This document shows, piece after piece, positions 26,406 through 35,197 of a stretch of DNA of 64,000 bases. The stretch covers positions 1 through 64,000 of the IMG/VR virus record IMGVR_UViG_3300007734_000753. One strand, written 5' to 3'. Source of the DNA: a virus. The notes beneath the pieces were generated by a model. It saw only the letters and a program-made list of their open reading frames with translations. It ran no database searches and had not been told where the DNA came from. Every line of letters begins with the position of its first letter. The first letter of the stretch is position 1. The translations under genes and the position numbers were made by a program.

Positions 26406-27982
26406 TGGATACAATTTTTACCAAAGAAGATATAAAGAGAGAGATTGTTCGCTGCGGTAAAGATCCAGTTTACTTCATTAGTAATTTTGCACGTATTTCA
26501 CACCCAATAAAAGGCACCATCCAATTCAACCTGTATCCCTTTCAACAACAAGTTGTAAGAGATTTCGTATCTCATCGTTTCGTTGTTGTCAACAAAGGTC
26601 GTCAGCTTGGTCTTTCAACCACAACAGCAGCTTATGTTGCTTGGATGATGCTTTTTTATAGAGAAAAAAGTATTCTTGTTGTTGCAACAAAATTGGCAAC
26701 TGCTGCCAACTTGGTTAGAAAAGTAAAATCTATTATAAAGAACTTGCCACCTTGGTTGGCTGTATCAAAGATAAAATTTGACAATAAGAATTCATTTGAG
26801 TTAGAAAATGGCTCATGGGTAAAGGCTTCTTCTACTTCTGGCGATGCTGGTCGTTCTGAAGCTCTTTCTTTGCTAATCGTTGACGAAGCTGCACACATTG
26901 AAAACATGGATGAAATGTGGGCTGCTATGTATCCAACGCTTTCTACTGGTGGTCGTTGTATTGCCATTTCAACACCGTATGGCGTTGGTAACTGGTTCCA
27001 TAAAACTTATACAGATGCAGAATCTGGAAAGAACGATTTCTATCCAGTAAAACTATTTTGGAATGTTCATCCCGACAGAGATCAAGCATGGTTTGAGAAA
27101 GAAACCAAAAACATGCCAGAACGTCAAATTGCTCAAGAACTTGAGTGTTCTTTCAACGCATCTGGTGGAACGGTTGTATCTGGCAGAGATTTGGAAAGAT
27201 TAGAAAAACTTACCAAAGAACCAAAATATAAAACAGGTTTTGATAGAAACTTCTGGATTTGGGAAAACTACGATCCCAGCAAAAAATATATGTTAGTAGC
27301 AGACGTTGCCCGAGGTGACGGAACAGACTATTCAACTTTCCATATATTTGATATAGAGTCAATGGAGCAAGTTGCTGAATACCAAGGCAAACTTCCACTA
27401 GATGAATTTTCTAGACTAATAAATGATTGTGGTAGAGAATATGGTTCTTGTTTGGCAGTTGTAGAAAACAATTCATTTGGCGTTGGCGTAGCCAATAAAA
27501 TAAAGGAACTTGGTTATCCTAATATATTCTACTCAAATAAAAATTTTGAATTTATAGACCAAATGACAGCGGAAGGATTATCAATCAATTCCCCCGGCGT
27601 CTATGTTTCAATGAAAACAAGACCGCTCATTATTGCAAAATTTGAGGAATTTATTAGAAACAATTATCTAAAAATAAACTCAAAAAGATTGATGAACGAA
27701 TTGACAACATTTATTTGGAATCACGGCAGAGCAGAAGCGCAAAGAAGCTATAATGACGACTTGGTTATGCCTTGCGCTATCGCATGTTGGATAAGAGATA
27801 CTGCTATACAAACAGGCATAAAAGATTTACAATATAGAACTGCAATGATAAACTCAATTTCAGTTGGTTCTTCTTTTATAAATACAAAAATTGCAGGTAT
27901 GCAAGGATATAGACAGCCAAAAACTGATCTGATGAATAAGTACTTAGAGTACCAACAACACTCTTGGATTATAAAGGCGTAA
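26405..27982 (+). CDS. terL: Terminase large subunit (T4 gp17-like)
   Basis: The 525-residue protein is the DNA-packaging motor. The ATPase half has a variant Walker A GRQLGLST (residues 65-72) and Walker B LLIVDEAAHI (D160, E161), then a coupling motif 'AISTPYG' near residue 190. The nuclease half has the RNase H-fold acidic residues: D300 in 'VADVARGDGTDYS' and Glu in 'VVENNSFG' near residue 353, with a final acidic site near 'YNDDLVM'. T4 gp17 is 610 residues; this one is shorter. It sits directly upstream of the portal gene, its binding partner. Confidence 0.93.
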   Translation: MDTIFTKEDIKREIVRCGKDPVYFISNFARISHPIKGTIQFNLYPFQQQVVRDFVSHRFVVVNKGRQLGLSTTTAAYVAWMMLFYREKSILVVATKLATAANLVRKVKSIIKNLPPWLAVSKIKFDNKNSFELENGSWVKASSTSGDAGRSEALSLLIVDEAAHIENMDEMWAAMYPTLSTGGRCIAISTPYGVGNWFHKTYTDAESGKNDFYPVKLFWNVHPDRDQAWFEKETKNMPERQIAQELECSFNASGGTVVSGRDLERLEKLTKEPKYKTGFDRNFWIWENYDPSKKYMLVADVARGDGTDYSTFHIFDIESMEQVAEYQGKLPLDEFSRLINDCGREYGSCLAVVENNSFGVGVANKIKELGYPNIFYSNKNFEFIDQMTAEGLSINSPGVYVSMKTRPLIIAKFEEFIRNNYLKINSKRLMNELTTFIWNHGRAEAQRSYNDDLVMPCAIACWIRDTAIQTGIKDLQYRTAMINSISVGSSFINTKIAGMQGYRQPKTDLMNKYLEYQQHSWIIKA

Positions 27983-27986
27983 AAAA

Positions 27987-30044
27987 ATGGCAAGAAATAT
28001 AGCTGGTGATAATAATACTAAAAATAGTCTTTCGCCTTTATTCAAGAAGCTTACAAAGCTTTTTTCGGGTCCAATTGTAAATTATAACCAACAATACCAA
28101 AGAGCATTTAGAAGAAACCAATTAGATAAATTTGCTTCTAAATTCAATTCAATGGCTGGATTTGAGTTGCGAAAGACAACTTATAATCCTTTTGATGCAA
28201 TGAGAACAAATCTCATGGCAAATCAAAACCGTGGTGAAAGATATAGTGATTTTGATCAAATGGAATTTTACCCAATACTTGCCTCTGCACTAGATGTTTA
28301 TGCAGACGAAATGACGACTCACAGTGAATTGTCGCCATTGTTGAATATAAAATGTCCAAACGATGAAATAAAAGAAATTATTAAAATCTTGTTCCATGAT
28401 GTTCTGAACATTGATTCCAATCTATTCGGTTGGTGCAGAACAATGTGCAAATACGGCGATTTCTTTCTTTATTTAGATGTTGATGAAACCGTAGGCATAA
28501 AATCTGTAATTGGTTTGCCTCCTGAAGAAATTGAAAGATTAGAAGGTGAGGACGAAACAAATCCAAATTATGTTCAATTTCAATGGAACTCTGGTGGTAT
28601 GACATTTGAGAATTGGCAAATGGCTCACTTCAGAATTCTTGGTAATGATAAGTTTGCTCCTTATGGCACTTCTGTCCTTGATCCTGCTAGAAGAATTTGG
28701 CGTCAGTTGTCCATGATGGAAGACGCAATGATGAGCTTCCGTATTATTCGTGCTCCAGACAGAAGATTGTTCAAGATTGACGTTTCTGGTATTCCTCCGG
28801 AAGATGTTGAACAATACATGCAAAAAGTTATTACTCAACTAAAACGCCATCAAGTTGTCGATCCAGATACAGGTCGTGTTGATTTGCGTTATAACCCAAT
28901 GAGCGTGGAAGAAGATTATTATATTCCAGTTCGTGCTGGTTCTTTGTCTGACATTTCAAGTGTTGCTGGTCAATCAAACGCAATGAACGTTGATGACATT
29001 AATTATCTAAAAGAAAACCTATATGCCGCAATCAAGATTCCTAAATCTTATCTTACAAGAGGTGAAGGTGGCGATGCAAAAACGAATCTTTCTCAATTAG
29101 ATGTTAGATTTGCTAGAACAGTTTTGCGCCTCCAAAGGGCAATTGTTGCTGAATTAGAAAAGATCGCAATGATTCACCTATATGTTCTTGGCTATAGAGG
29201 CGAGGACATTTTATCTTTCAAGCTTGAACTAAACAATCCATCCAAGATTGCACAAATGCAAGAGCTTGAATTCTGGAAAGTCAAATTTGAGACAAACAAT
29301 GCCGCCAAAGAAGCTGGATTTAGCAGCAGATGGTCAGCTAAACACGTTCTCAATCTTACTGAAGAAGAATTTGTCAGAAATATTTATGATAAGTTCTATG
29401 ATAAGAAGATAAATGCTGCATTAGAAGGTGAATCAGGTGCAGGCGAAGGCGAAGTTCCCGGTGCAGCCTCAACTGGCGCTGGCGGCACATTAGGTGGTTT
29501 AGGTGGTCTAGGCGAACTTGGCGGTGAGGGCGAAGTACCCGCAGAAACTCCAGCGGGTCCAACACCAGAGGGAACCCCACCAGCAGGCGAAACAGAAGCC
29601 CCAGCAGCCCCAGAAGCTCCAGAGGCACCAGAAGCTCCAGCCGCTCCAGCAGGCGGCGGCGAAGAATCGCCACTTCTAATAACTCCAGCAGGCAGAAGAG
29701 GTTATAATTGGGATGCCATAATGAATTTTGATTCAGGTGTCAAATATGAAAATAGTAAAGGTCAAACAACAACCACAGCCTCAAAAGGTAAAATATACAC
29801 ACCAGTAAAAAATGATCAAAGAGGTGGTTCTGGTCCAAGAAAGAAAAACATGTCAAGCGCTGGTGGCAAAATTGAAACTTCCAGCAGAGCCATGAACCCA
29901 AGCGCTTCTGAAGAGAGAAGAGTGGCAAGAGGTTTAATGGAATCTGATTCTAGAGAAACATTATATATGCTGTTAGAACAACGCATGAATAAAATAAATC
30001 AAGAAGTGAAAGAGATTTCTAAAAAAGTAGATCCCGAAGATTAG
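27987..30044 (+). CDS. Portal protein (T4 gp20-like) with long low-complexity tail
   Basis: Residues 1-480 match the gp20-type portal: 'YPILASALDVYADEMTT', 'MAHFRILGNDKFAPYGTS', 'DARRIWRQL'-like and 'IKIPKSYLTRGEGGDAKTNLSQLD' blocks. The portal forms the dodecameric ring through which TerL pumps DNA. From about residue 483 to 570 follows a Gly/Ala/Pro/Glu-rich linker with repeated GGLG and EAPEAP units, then a basic C-terminal segment of about 110 residues ending in a coiled coil. T4 gp20 (524 residues) has no such extension, which may reach into the head or bind scaffold. The gene lies four bases after terL. Confidence 0.9.
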   Translation: MARNIAGDNNTKNSLSPLFKKLTKLFSGPIVNYNQQYQRAFRRNQLDKFASKFNSMAGFELRKTTYNPFDAMRTNLMANQNRGERYSDFDQMEFYPILASALDVYADEMTTHSELSPLLNIKCPNDEIKEIIKILFHDVLNIDSNLFGWCRTMCKYGDFFLYLDVDETVGIKSVIGLPPEEIERLEGEDETNPNYVQFQWNSGGMTFENWQMAHFRILGNDKFAPYGTSVLDPARRIWRQLSMMEDAMMSFRIIRAPDRRLFKIDVSGIPPEDVEQYMQKVITQLKRHQVVDPDTGRVDLRYNPMSVEEDYYIPVRAGSLSDISSVAGQSNAMNVDDINYLKENLYAAIKIPKSYLTRGEGGDAKTNLSQLDVRFARTVLRLQRAIVAELEKIAMIHLYVLGYRGEDILSFKLELNNPSKIAQMQELEFWKVKFETNNAAKEAGFSSRWSAKHVLNLTEEEFVRNIYDKFYDKKINAALEGESGAGEGEVPGAASTGAGGTLGGLGGLGELGGEGEVPAETPAGPTPEGTPPAGETEAPAAPEAPEAPEAPAAPAGGGEESPLLITPAGRRGYNWDAIMNFDSGVKYENSKGQTTTTASKGKIYTPVKNDQRGGSGPRKKNMSSAGGKIETSSRAMNPSASEERRVARGLMESDSRETLYMLLEQRMNKINQEVKEISKKVDPED

Positions 30045-30049
30045 GATAC

Positions 30050-30058
30050 ACTATTTAT
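30050..30058 (+). promoter_or_regulatory. Candidate late promoter element ACTATTTAT
   Basis: ACTATTTAT is part of the near-palindrome ACTATTTATAGT and lies 18 bases before the ATG at 30077, in the short gap after the portal gene. Confidence 0.45.
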
Positions 30059-30076
30059 AGTAGCGGAGTTTATTAG

Positions 30077-30907
30077 ATGAAATTCAAGCATAATAAAAGA
30101 AGAAATAGTGCCTTTTTGTATGAAGCTCTTGTAAGAGAGCTTGTAAAGAGCGCCATGAAAAAAGATGATAACAGAAAGCAAATCACAATTGATTTGATGA
30201 AGAAGTATTTTCATGCTGATTCTCCGCTTGGTAAAGAGCTAAAAGTTTATAAAGCACTTTATGAAACAACCAATCTTTCTCCAGAAGATGCCGAAAGATT
30301 ACTTTATGAAGCTAAAAGAACATTTTTTGGTGTTGGTTTCGCTAGCCCGCAAGAAATATATGACGAACAAAGCCAGTTGATTGCTGCCGTAAACAAAAAA
30401 CTATCTCCTTCAGTATTTTCTAATTTTGTTCCGAACTATAAAAGTATTGCCACAATCCAACAAATCTTCTCAAAAGAAGTTTCTATTCCAAATAGAATAA
30501 TGCTTGAAAGAAAAATTCTCGATGATCTTTGCTCTAAGAAACTAATTGTTGAAAAGAAAGAAGAAAAGCTAAAGATAAACGATCTTGTTATGAAAACAGC
30601 CATAAAGTCTTTCAATAAAAAATATGATAAACTCAATGAAAATCAAAAGAAACTAATTTCCAAGTTTCTTGTAAAGAGCGAAGAAACGGAAGCAGATTTA
30701 CGCTTGTTTGTTTCAGAAGAGTTATCAAGAATAAAGAATAAATTATCTTCGTCTCTTACAATAAAAGAATTTGCTGAAGATAATATAATGAAACAAAAAG
30801 CTCAAAAGACTTTATTATTGATTGAAGAAACATTAAAAAGCGAAATAGATGAAGAAGAAGTTTCTTTGGTATTGAAACTTCAAGAACTAGAAAAGGAACT
30901 AGGCTAA
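30077..30907 (+). CDS. Conserved helical head-region protein, 276 aa
   Basis: The protein begins with 'KFKHNKRRNSAFLYEALVRE', a start I know from hypothetical proteins of T4-like environmental phages. The whole sequence is helical and Lys/Glu-rich, with no catalytic motif. It lies between portal and prohead protease, where T4 has the small core proteins gp67 and gp68, so a role in head core assembly is possible but unproven. CGGAG precedes the ATG; its stop region overlaps the next start. Confidence 0.6.
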   Translation: MKFKHNKRRNSAFLYEALVRELVKSAMKKDDNRKQITIDLMKKYFHADSPLGKELKVYKALYETTNLSPEDAERLLYEAKRTFFGVGFASPQEIYDEQSQLIAAVNKKLSPSVFSNFVPNYKSIATIQQIFSKEVSIPNRIMLERKILDDLCSKKLIVEKKEEKLKINDLVMKTAIKSFNKKYDKLNENQKKLISKFLVKSEETEADLRLFVSEELSRIKNKLSSSLTIKEFAEDNIMKQKAQKTLLLIEETLKSEIDEEEVSLVLKLQELEKELG

Positions 30908-31527
30908 TGGCTATAGAGATTGTTGTCGGTAATAAAGAAATAGAGGCAACAAAAATGCCACCAGATTCTTTGGGGCTAAACCCTATCCAGCCGGATGCAC
31001 CAGTTGCTGATGGTGGAAAAGGTATAAAACTTATACTTAATGGGTATTTCTTTTCTATAAAACTAAACGCCAGAAAAACCTTAGATGGCAACATCATGGT
31101 CTATGATCATCCAAACATAGACATTGTTATCATGCCAACAAAAAATAAAATAATCTCAATGCCAAAGAAAAGCTATTATCACGACACTTATCCAGTGCAA
31201 AAGCGTTTCTTTGACTTTCTTGAAAGCAGAGGTGCAACCGTTTTAGGTTCGACTAGAGGCGGCGTTGTTTATAACTCTTTAGAAACATATTATCCAACCA
31301 ACGAAGAGTTGGATGTTTTACAAGTTATATTATTATTAACAAAGAAGTTTCTCGAAGAAGAAACAGAAAATTCCATGACTGAAAGAGAATACGAAGAAGA
31401 GGTCGAACAACTTTATACAAATCCAGATGATGATGACTCTACTGAATTAGGCGAAGTTCCTCAAGCCAAAAAGAAGGGCGCAATCGATCCAAATTACAAA
31501 CCATACAACTTGTTATACAGGTTCTAA
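30907..31527 (+). CDS. Conserved hypothetical protein in head cluster, 206 aa
   Basis: The product has an alpha/beta first half ('GIKLILNGYFFSIKLNA', 'YDHPNIDIVIMP') and a Glu-rich acidic C-terminal third. I recognise no family. It is coupled on both sides by one-base overlaps (TAATG) with its neighbours. Likely head assembly or a phage-specific accessory, on context alone. Confidence 0.55.
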   Translation: MAIEIVVGNKEIEATKMPPDSLGLNPIQPDAPVADGGKGIKLILNGYFFSIKLNARKTLDGNIMVYDHPNIDIVIMPTKNKIISMPKKSYYHDTYPVQKRFFDFLESRGATVLGSTRGGVVYNSLETYYPTNEELDVLQVILLLTKKFLEEETENSMTEREYEEEVEQLYTNPDDDDSTELGEVPQAKKKGAIDPNYKPYNLLYRF

Positions 31528-31829
31528 TGCAATTATTATATTTTATTCTGATCTGCTATGGTCTTACGCAGATAATTTGTTATGGTAAGATTTTTGATAA
31601 CATAAGACCAAAAGCAGAAAGTTATAATGGACTAGGCTTATTGTTTCACTGTTCAATGTGCATGGGATTCCATGTCGGACTTTTTGTATATCTATTTTCA
31701 GTTTTTAGCAAACTATTTACTTTTGATTTCAGTTTTATAGACATGTTTTTTATGGCATGTATTAGTTCTGGAACTAGTTATATTTTAGACAAACTCATAG
31801 ATGATAATGGATTGAGGATAAACAAATGA
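31527..31829 (+). CDS. Small membrane protein with FHCSMCMGFHVG motif
   Basis: The 100-residue protein has about three hydrophobic segments and the motif 'FHCSMCMGFHVG', which resembles the Cys-x2-Cys-x-GFW-x-G signature of DUF1360-type phage and bacterial membrane proteins. Function is unknown. It is odd to find it in the head cluster; inner-membrane assembly of proheads, as in T4, is one possible link, but this is speculation. Its stop overlaps the next start by ATGA. Confidence 0.55.
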   Translation: MQLLYFILICYGLTQIICYGKIFDNIRPKAESYNGLGLLFHCSMCMGFHVGLFVYLFSVFSKLFTFDFSFIDMFFMACISSGTSYILDKLIDDNGLRINK

Positions 31830-31909
31830 ATATAAGAAAAAAAGGTTTCAATCTTTGGGTACAAAAGTGGATGAAAAGACCACCAACTAATTGCAAGGGC
31901 GGGTGCTGA
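31826..31909 (+). CDS. Tiny basic protein ending in CKGGC, 27 aa
   Basis: The ATG overlaps the previous stop (ATGA), a typical coupled start. The 27-codon frame encodes an aromatic and basic peptide ending 'MKRPPTNCKGGC'. The Cys-x3-Cys end could bind metal. Supported only by position and coupling. Confidence 0.4.
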   Translation: MNIRKKGFNLWVQKWMKRPPTNCKGGC

Positions 31910-31911
31910 CT

Positions 31912-32169
31912 ATGAATAACAAGATAAAAATTCCTGTTGCTCGTTTGAGACAAATAATCCAAGAAGAAGTTTCTAGATTTTATGAATTAGATGAAGAGGA
32001 ACAACAAGAAAACGAAAGTCTTCTTGAGGAAGATGAATTAGAAGAACAAGTTTCTTCAACTGAATTGACCAATAGACAAGTAGGAGCAGAAATCAGCACC
32101 GCATTACAAAAACTAAATTCAATGCCAGCTGATCAAGCAAGAGCAAAATTAAAAGGTCTAGGATTATAA
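31912..32169 (+). CDS. Small prohead core-like protein with targeting helix
   Basis: The preferred start is the ATG at 31912, three bases after the tiny upstream gene. The 85-residue acidic protein begins with 'KIPVARLRQIIQEEVSRF', again the shared amphipathic helix, followed by a Glu-rich stretch. It is placed immediately before the prohead protease, as T4 gp67/gp68 core proteins are. IQE and LDE are possible protease sites. Role as an internal core protein is inferred. Confidence 0.6.
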   Translation: MNNKIKIPVARLRQIIQEEVSRFYELDEEEQQENESLLEEDELEEQVSSTELTNRQVGAEISTALQKLNSMPADQARAKLKGLGL

Positions 32170-32170
32170 C

Positions 32171-32761
32171 ATGTCAGAGAAATTTGTACTAACAGAGTTT
32201 CTAGAACTATCAAATGATTCTTCACTATTGACTGAAGCTGAAAAGCAAAAAGTTAATGAAGGCGAAGAATTTATTCTTGCTGGTGTAATGCAAAGAGCTG
32301 ACGCCGAAAATGGCAATGGTCGTATCTATCCTCTTGATATATTAGAAAGAGAAGTTGAAAATTACAAGAAACTTGTAAGAGACAGCCGTGCTCTTGGCGA
32401 ATTAGACCACCCAGACTCGCCCGTAATTGAGCTAAAAAATGCCTCCCATATGGTTACATACATTGAGATGCGTGGTAGAGATGTTGTAGGTAAAATTAGA
32501 GTTCTTGATACTCCAGCAGGGAAAGTTGCAAAAGAACTTCTAAAAGGTGGCGTAAAGCTAGGAATTTCTTCTAGAGGTCTTGGTTCAACAAAACAACAAA
32601 ATGGTAAGACAATGGTTCAAGAAGACTTTCAATTGGTCTGCTTTGATCTTGTATCTGAACCATCAACAACTGGTGCCTTCATGTTGAAAGAAGGTATGCA
32701 ACCCAATCTTTTCACAAAAGCAGATAGAATCAATAGAATACTAAACAGTATAATAAAGTAA
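32171..32761 (+). CDS. Prohead maturation protease (T4 gp21-like)
   Basis: The 196-residue protein shows the herpesvirus-protease-like phage family pattern: 'LGELDHP' with the catalytic His at residue 80, and 'GISSRGLGS' with the nucleophile among Ser133/Ser134. T4 gp21 has 212 residues. It cleaves scaffold, core and capsid proteins after [LI]xE. A near-N-terminal LLTE/A sequence could be its own processing site. It is encoded between core-like genes and the scaffold and capsid genes, in T4 order. Confidence 0.85.
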   Translation: MSEKFVLTEFLELSNDSSLLTEAEKQKVNEGEEFILAGVMQRADAENGNGRIYPLDILEREVENYKKLVRDSRALGELDHPDSPVIELKNASHMVTYIEMRGRDVVGKIRVLDTPAGKVAKELLKGGVKLGISSRGLGSTKQQNGKTMVQEDFQLVCFDLVSEPSTTGAFMLKEGMQPNLFTKADRINRILNSIIK

Positions 32762-32765
32762 TAAA

Positions 32766-33218
32766 ATGAAAAAAGAAGAACTCAAAAAAGTACTGAAGCC
32801 CGTTATTGAAGAGTGCCTGAAAGAGCTAATCTTTGAGAAAGGCGTTCTTTCTTCTATTATAAGCGAAGTGCAAGGCTCTCCTGCACAAGTTGTAACAGAA
32901 AACAAACAAGTTGCAAAACAATCATATCAGGAAAATGAACAAGAATTCATTAGAAAGAAATCAGCTGAAGCTCATAATAAACTTTATGAGCACAAAAAGA
33001 AGCTAATGGATGCTGTTGGCAAACAAGCATACGGTGGCGTGAACATTTTTGAGGGAGTTCAGCCAATTGATGAACCACCCGCCCCATCTCAAAGAAGCAC
33101 CCCAAGCGCAATTGAAGTATTAGATCCCGGCAATACTGGTGGTATAAATTTAGGAAACATTCCCGGTATGGGCAAGTGGGGAAAAATTTTACAAAAAGTA
33201 AATGAATTGAAAGATTAG
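32766..33218 (+). CDS. Virion-associated helical protein with targeting-like start
   Basis: The 150-residue protein begins KKEELKKVLKPVIEECLKEL, a helix like those of the other candidate core proteins, and contains 'EKGVLSSIISEV', a block I know from hypothetical head-region proteins of environmental T4-like phages. The C-terminal part is Gly/Pro-rich ('GNIPGMGKWGKIL'). It follows the protease after four bases. Probably a prohead core or internal protein; not experimentally grounded. Confidence 0.55.
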   Translation: MKKEELKKVLKPVIEECLKELIFEKGVLSSIISEVQGSPAQVVTENKQVAKQSYQENEQEFIRKKSAEAHNKLYEHKKKLMDAVGKQAYGGVNIFEGVQPIDEPPAPSQRSTPSAIEVLDPGNTGGINLGNIPGMGKWGKILQKVNELKD

Positions 33219-33227
33219 TCTATTTAT
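33219..33227 (+). promoter_or_regulatory. Candidate late promoter element TCTATTTAT
   Basis: This one-base variant of the ACTATTTAT motif overlaps the end of the upstream stop codon. It lies 14 bases before the S21-like start at 33242, with AAGAGG between them. Confidence 0.4.
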
Positions 33228-33241
33228 AAGAAGAGGTTTTT

Positions 33242-33478
33242 ATGAAGAAAGGTCATGTACAAGTTAGTTTGGCAGAGTGTCATGGCGATACAAATCGTAT
33301 GATCAAGAAGTTTATGAAGAAAGTCAAAAACGAAAAAATCATTGAAGATTATCGCAGAAAAGATTTCTTTGAGAAACCTTCAATTACAAACGCTAGAAAG
33401 CGCAAAAGAAGAAAGAAAGTCATGCAAAAACTAAATATGCAAAGACTTGCTTTAGATAACAGAACGGAGAAAAAGTAA
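33242..33478 (+). CDS. rpsU: Ribosomal protein bS21-like
   Basis: The 78-residue basic protein follows bS21 over its length. 'RMIKKFMKKVKNEKIIEDYRR' aligns with the E. coli '[20 protein letters not shown]', and 'KDFFEKPS' aligns with 'REFYEKPT', followed by the same Lys/Arg-rich helix. bS21 sits near the Shine-Dalgarno helix on the 30S subunit and helps initiation. Phage-encoded bS21 is known in several environmental phages and is thought to redirect host ribosomes. It lies in the head cluster, two bases before a virion gene, under a candidate late promoter. Confidence 0.75.
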   Translation: MKKGHVQVSLAECHGDTNRMIKKFMKKVKNEKIIEDYRRKDFFEKPSITNARKRKRRKKVMQKLNMQRLALDNRTEKK

Positions 33479-33479
33479 A

Positions 33480-33923
33480 ATGCCCGGAAAAGTATTTCAA
33501 AATGATACAGGCATGTTGATGCACCAACCCGGTTTATCCAGCGTTGGCTCTTACCAAATGAGTGCAATTCCGTTTGCAACTTCTAGCTTGACTGTACCAG
33601 TAAATTCAGCTGCTCCATTGAAAATTCAATTTCCTTATGTGACAAAATTTGTGACCGTGGTAAATGAAAATACTGGAACCAACGTCAATATGAGAGTGGG
33701 GTTCAGTGTGCTTGGTATTTCAGGATCAGGCACTAATTTCTTCTTATTAGACAATGGCGAATCATATACTGGAGAATGGAGAGTTGAAGACATATTTTTA
33801 ATCTCTAATTCAACATCACAAACATCAGCATCTGTTATTGCCGGTTTGACTCCAATCCCAAGAGGTATTCCCTCTTTTGTTTCCACTGGTAATAACTGGT
33901 CTGGTTCTGCTGGAGTGGGATAA
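33480..33923 (+). CDS. Probable head decoration-type structural protein, 147 aa
   Basis: The protein is beta-rich with many Ser/Thr/Asn and no charged coiled coil ('VTKFVTVVNENTGTNVNMRVGFSV', 'LDNGESYTGEWRVEDIFL'). Its compact single-domain pattern and location between S21-like and a larger structural gene suggest a surface or decoration protein of the head. The family is not recognised. Confidence 0.55.
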   Translation: MPGKVFQNDTGMLMHQPGLSSVGSYQMSAIPFATSSLTVPVNSAAPLKIQFPYVTKFVTVVNENTGTNVNMRVGFSVLGISGSGTNFFLLDNGESYTGEWRVEDIFLISNSTSQTSASVIAGLTPIPRGIPSFVSTGNNWSGSAGVG

Positions 33924-33926
33924 TGT

Positions 33927-34913
33927 ATGAGAAGTGGATTTGGTGGATTTAATAAATTATCTCCTTCTGTTGGTAAATCAATAGCAATTGATTCTTACGG
34001 TAATCTTGAAACCGCATTACAATCAATTCTTGGCAATACAAATATACAAGTATTCACAACTGCTGTTCCAAGTTCAATAACTACAATAATAAGCGGCTCG
34101 ACAACCGTTGTTAGTCGTTGGGATTCAATAACCAATCCAACGGCAAATTGTCATCTAACTCAATCTACTTTGGCAAGTATGCCAACCTTTGATTCAAGTA
34201 AGCAATTAGGAAAGTATAATGGAGTTAGATCTGTCGTAGATGATTCTTTAGCTCAATCAGCCACAACGGTGAATTCGGCGACACACACTTATATAATTTA
34301 TGGTGTACATACATCTTATGCTGTATCAGGCGAAGATTATATATCATCTTATTGGATTGAGCCAGCAGCCCCATCACAAGTTATTTATGGTACGCCAAAA
34401 ATTAGCAGTTATAATGCTGCTGCTGGTAATGCGAATATCGCACTCGCAACAAAAACTGTCGCATTAAATTTAGGCTATAGAGCATATTCAGGTTTTGCTG
34501 GCAGCGCAGCAACAACCATTTTACCTAAAACTAATTATTATAGAGTATTTGAATCAAGAATATTACCAAACAGAACTGGATCTATGGGAATATATGATTC
34601 TAATATGAATACCATAAATATAACAAATATGGGAATTGTTTTTCCAGCTGGCAGTGCAACTCTTTTAACTTCAAATAAATCATATGTTACTTTTTCACCT
34701 TCTTCTTATTCGGCTTCATTGGCTGTAAATCTCTTTACTAATGCTGATTGGGATAATTCTTTTGCTGGCGACACCTTCAGAGCAACAAGGCTTGGATTTT
34801 TACAAAGCTGTGTAGATGCTTCATTATTTACAGCTATTTTTATTCCAGCAGTTATTACAGCAAATCAATCGGCAACAATAAAAACTCTACTAGATAAAGT
34901 ATATGGTGCATAA
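33927..34913 (+). CDS. Structural protein with lectin/LamG-like features, 328 aa
   Basis: The ATG at 33927 follows the upstream stop by three bases. A segment of the type 'RWDSITNPTANCHLTQSTLASMPTF ... GKYNGVRSVVDDSL' resembles the beginning of concanavalin/LamG-like domains found on phage capsids and fibres. The rest is Ser/Ala/Thr-rich beta sequence. Possibly a head fibre or carbohydrate-binding decoration. The TAATG overlap joins it to the next gene. Confidence 0.5.
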   Translation: MRSGFGGFNKLSPSVGKSIAIDSYGNLETALQSILGNTNIQVFTTAVPSSITTIISGSTTVVSRWDSITNPTANCHLTQSTLASMPTFDSSKQLGKYNGVRSVVDDSLAQSATTVNSATHTYIIYGVHTSYAVSGEDYISSYWIEPAAPSQVIYGTPKISSYNAAAGNANIALATKTVALNLGYRAYSGFAGSAATTILPKTNYYRVFESRILPNRTGSMGIYDSNMNTINITNMGIVFPAGSATLLTSNKSYVTFSPSSYSASLAVNLFTNADWDNSFAGDTFRATRLGFLQSCVDASLFTAIFIPAVITANQSATIKTLLDKVYGA

Positions 34914-35143
34914 TGGAAATAACTTATTTTATAAGAGACAATAATAATGAATATCCAGAACTTTGTTCTAAAGCTACTATAAAATTACAAAAAAACAATC
35001 AGATATATTATGGCGGCGTACAGTGGGGAAGTATACAACCATCAAATTGTGTCATTTATATATCAACTTTATTGGATAGTTTATCTTTTGATGATTGGAT
35101 TGAAACAAACGGTTACAAAAGAGTTATAGAAGAACCAATGTAA
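34913..35143 (+). CDS. Small hypothetical protein, 76 aa
   Basis: The start overlaps the stop of the lectin-like gene. The sequence ('YGGVQWGSIQPSNCVIYISTLLDSL') has no motif that I recognise. Probably a chaperone or accessory of the gene before it, by coupling only. Confidence 0.45.
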   Translation: MEITYFIRDNNNEYPELCSKATIKLQKNNQIYYGGVQWGSIQPSNCVIYISTLLDSLSFDDWIETNGYKRVIEEPM

Positions 35144-35159
35144 TTTACAAAAACAACAT

Positions 35160-35168
35160 ACTATTTAT
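35160..35168 (+). promoter_or_regulatory. Candidate late promoter element ACTATTTAT
   Basis: The element stands in the 54-base gap before the scaffold gene, 29 bases upstream of the ATG at 35198, with GTGGAG in between. Confidence 0.45.
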
Positions 35169-35197
35169 TATGTTATTTTATACGTGGAGATTAGTAC

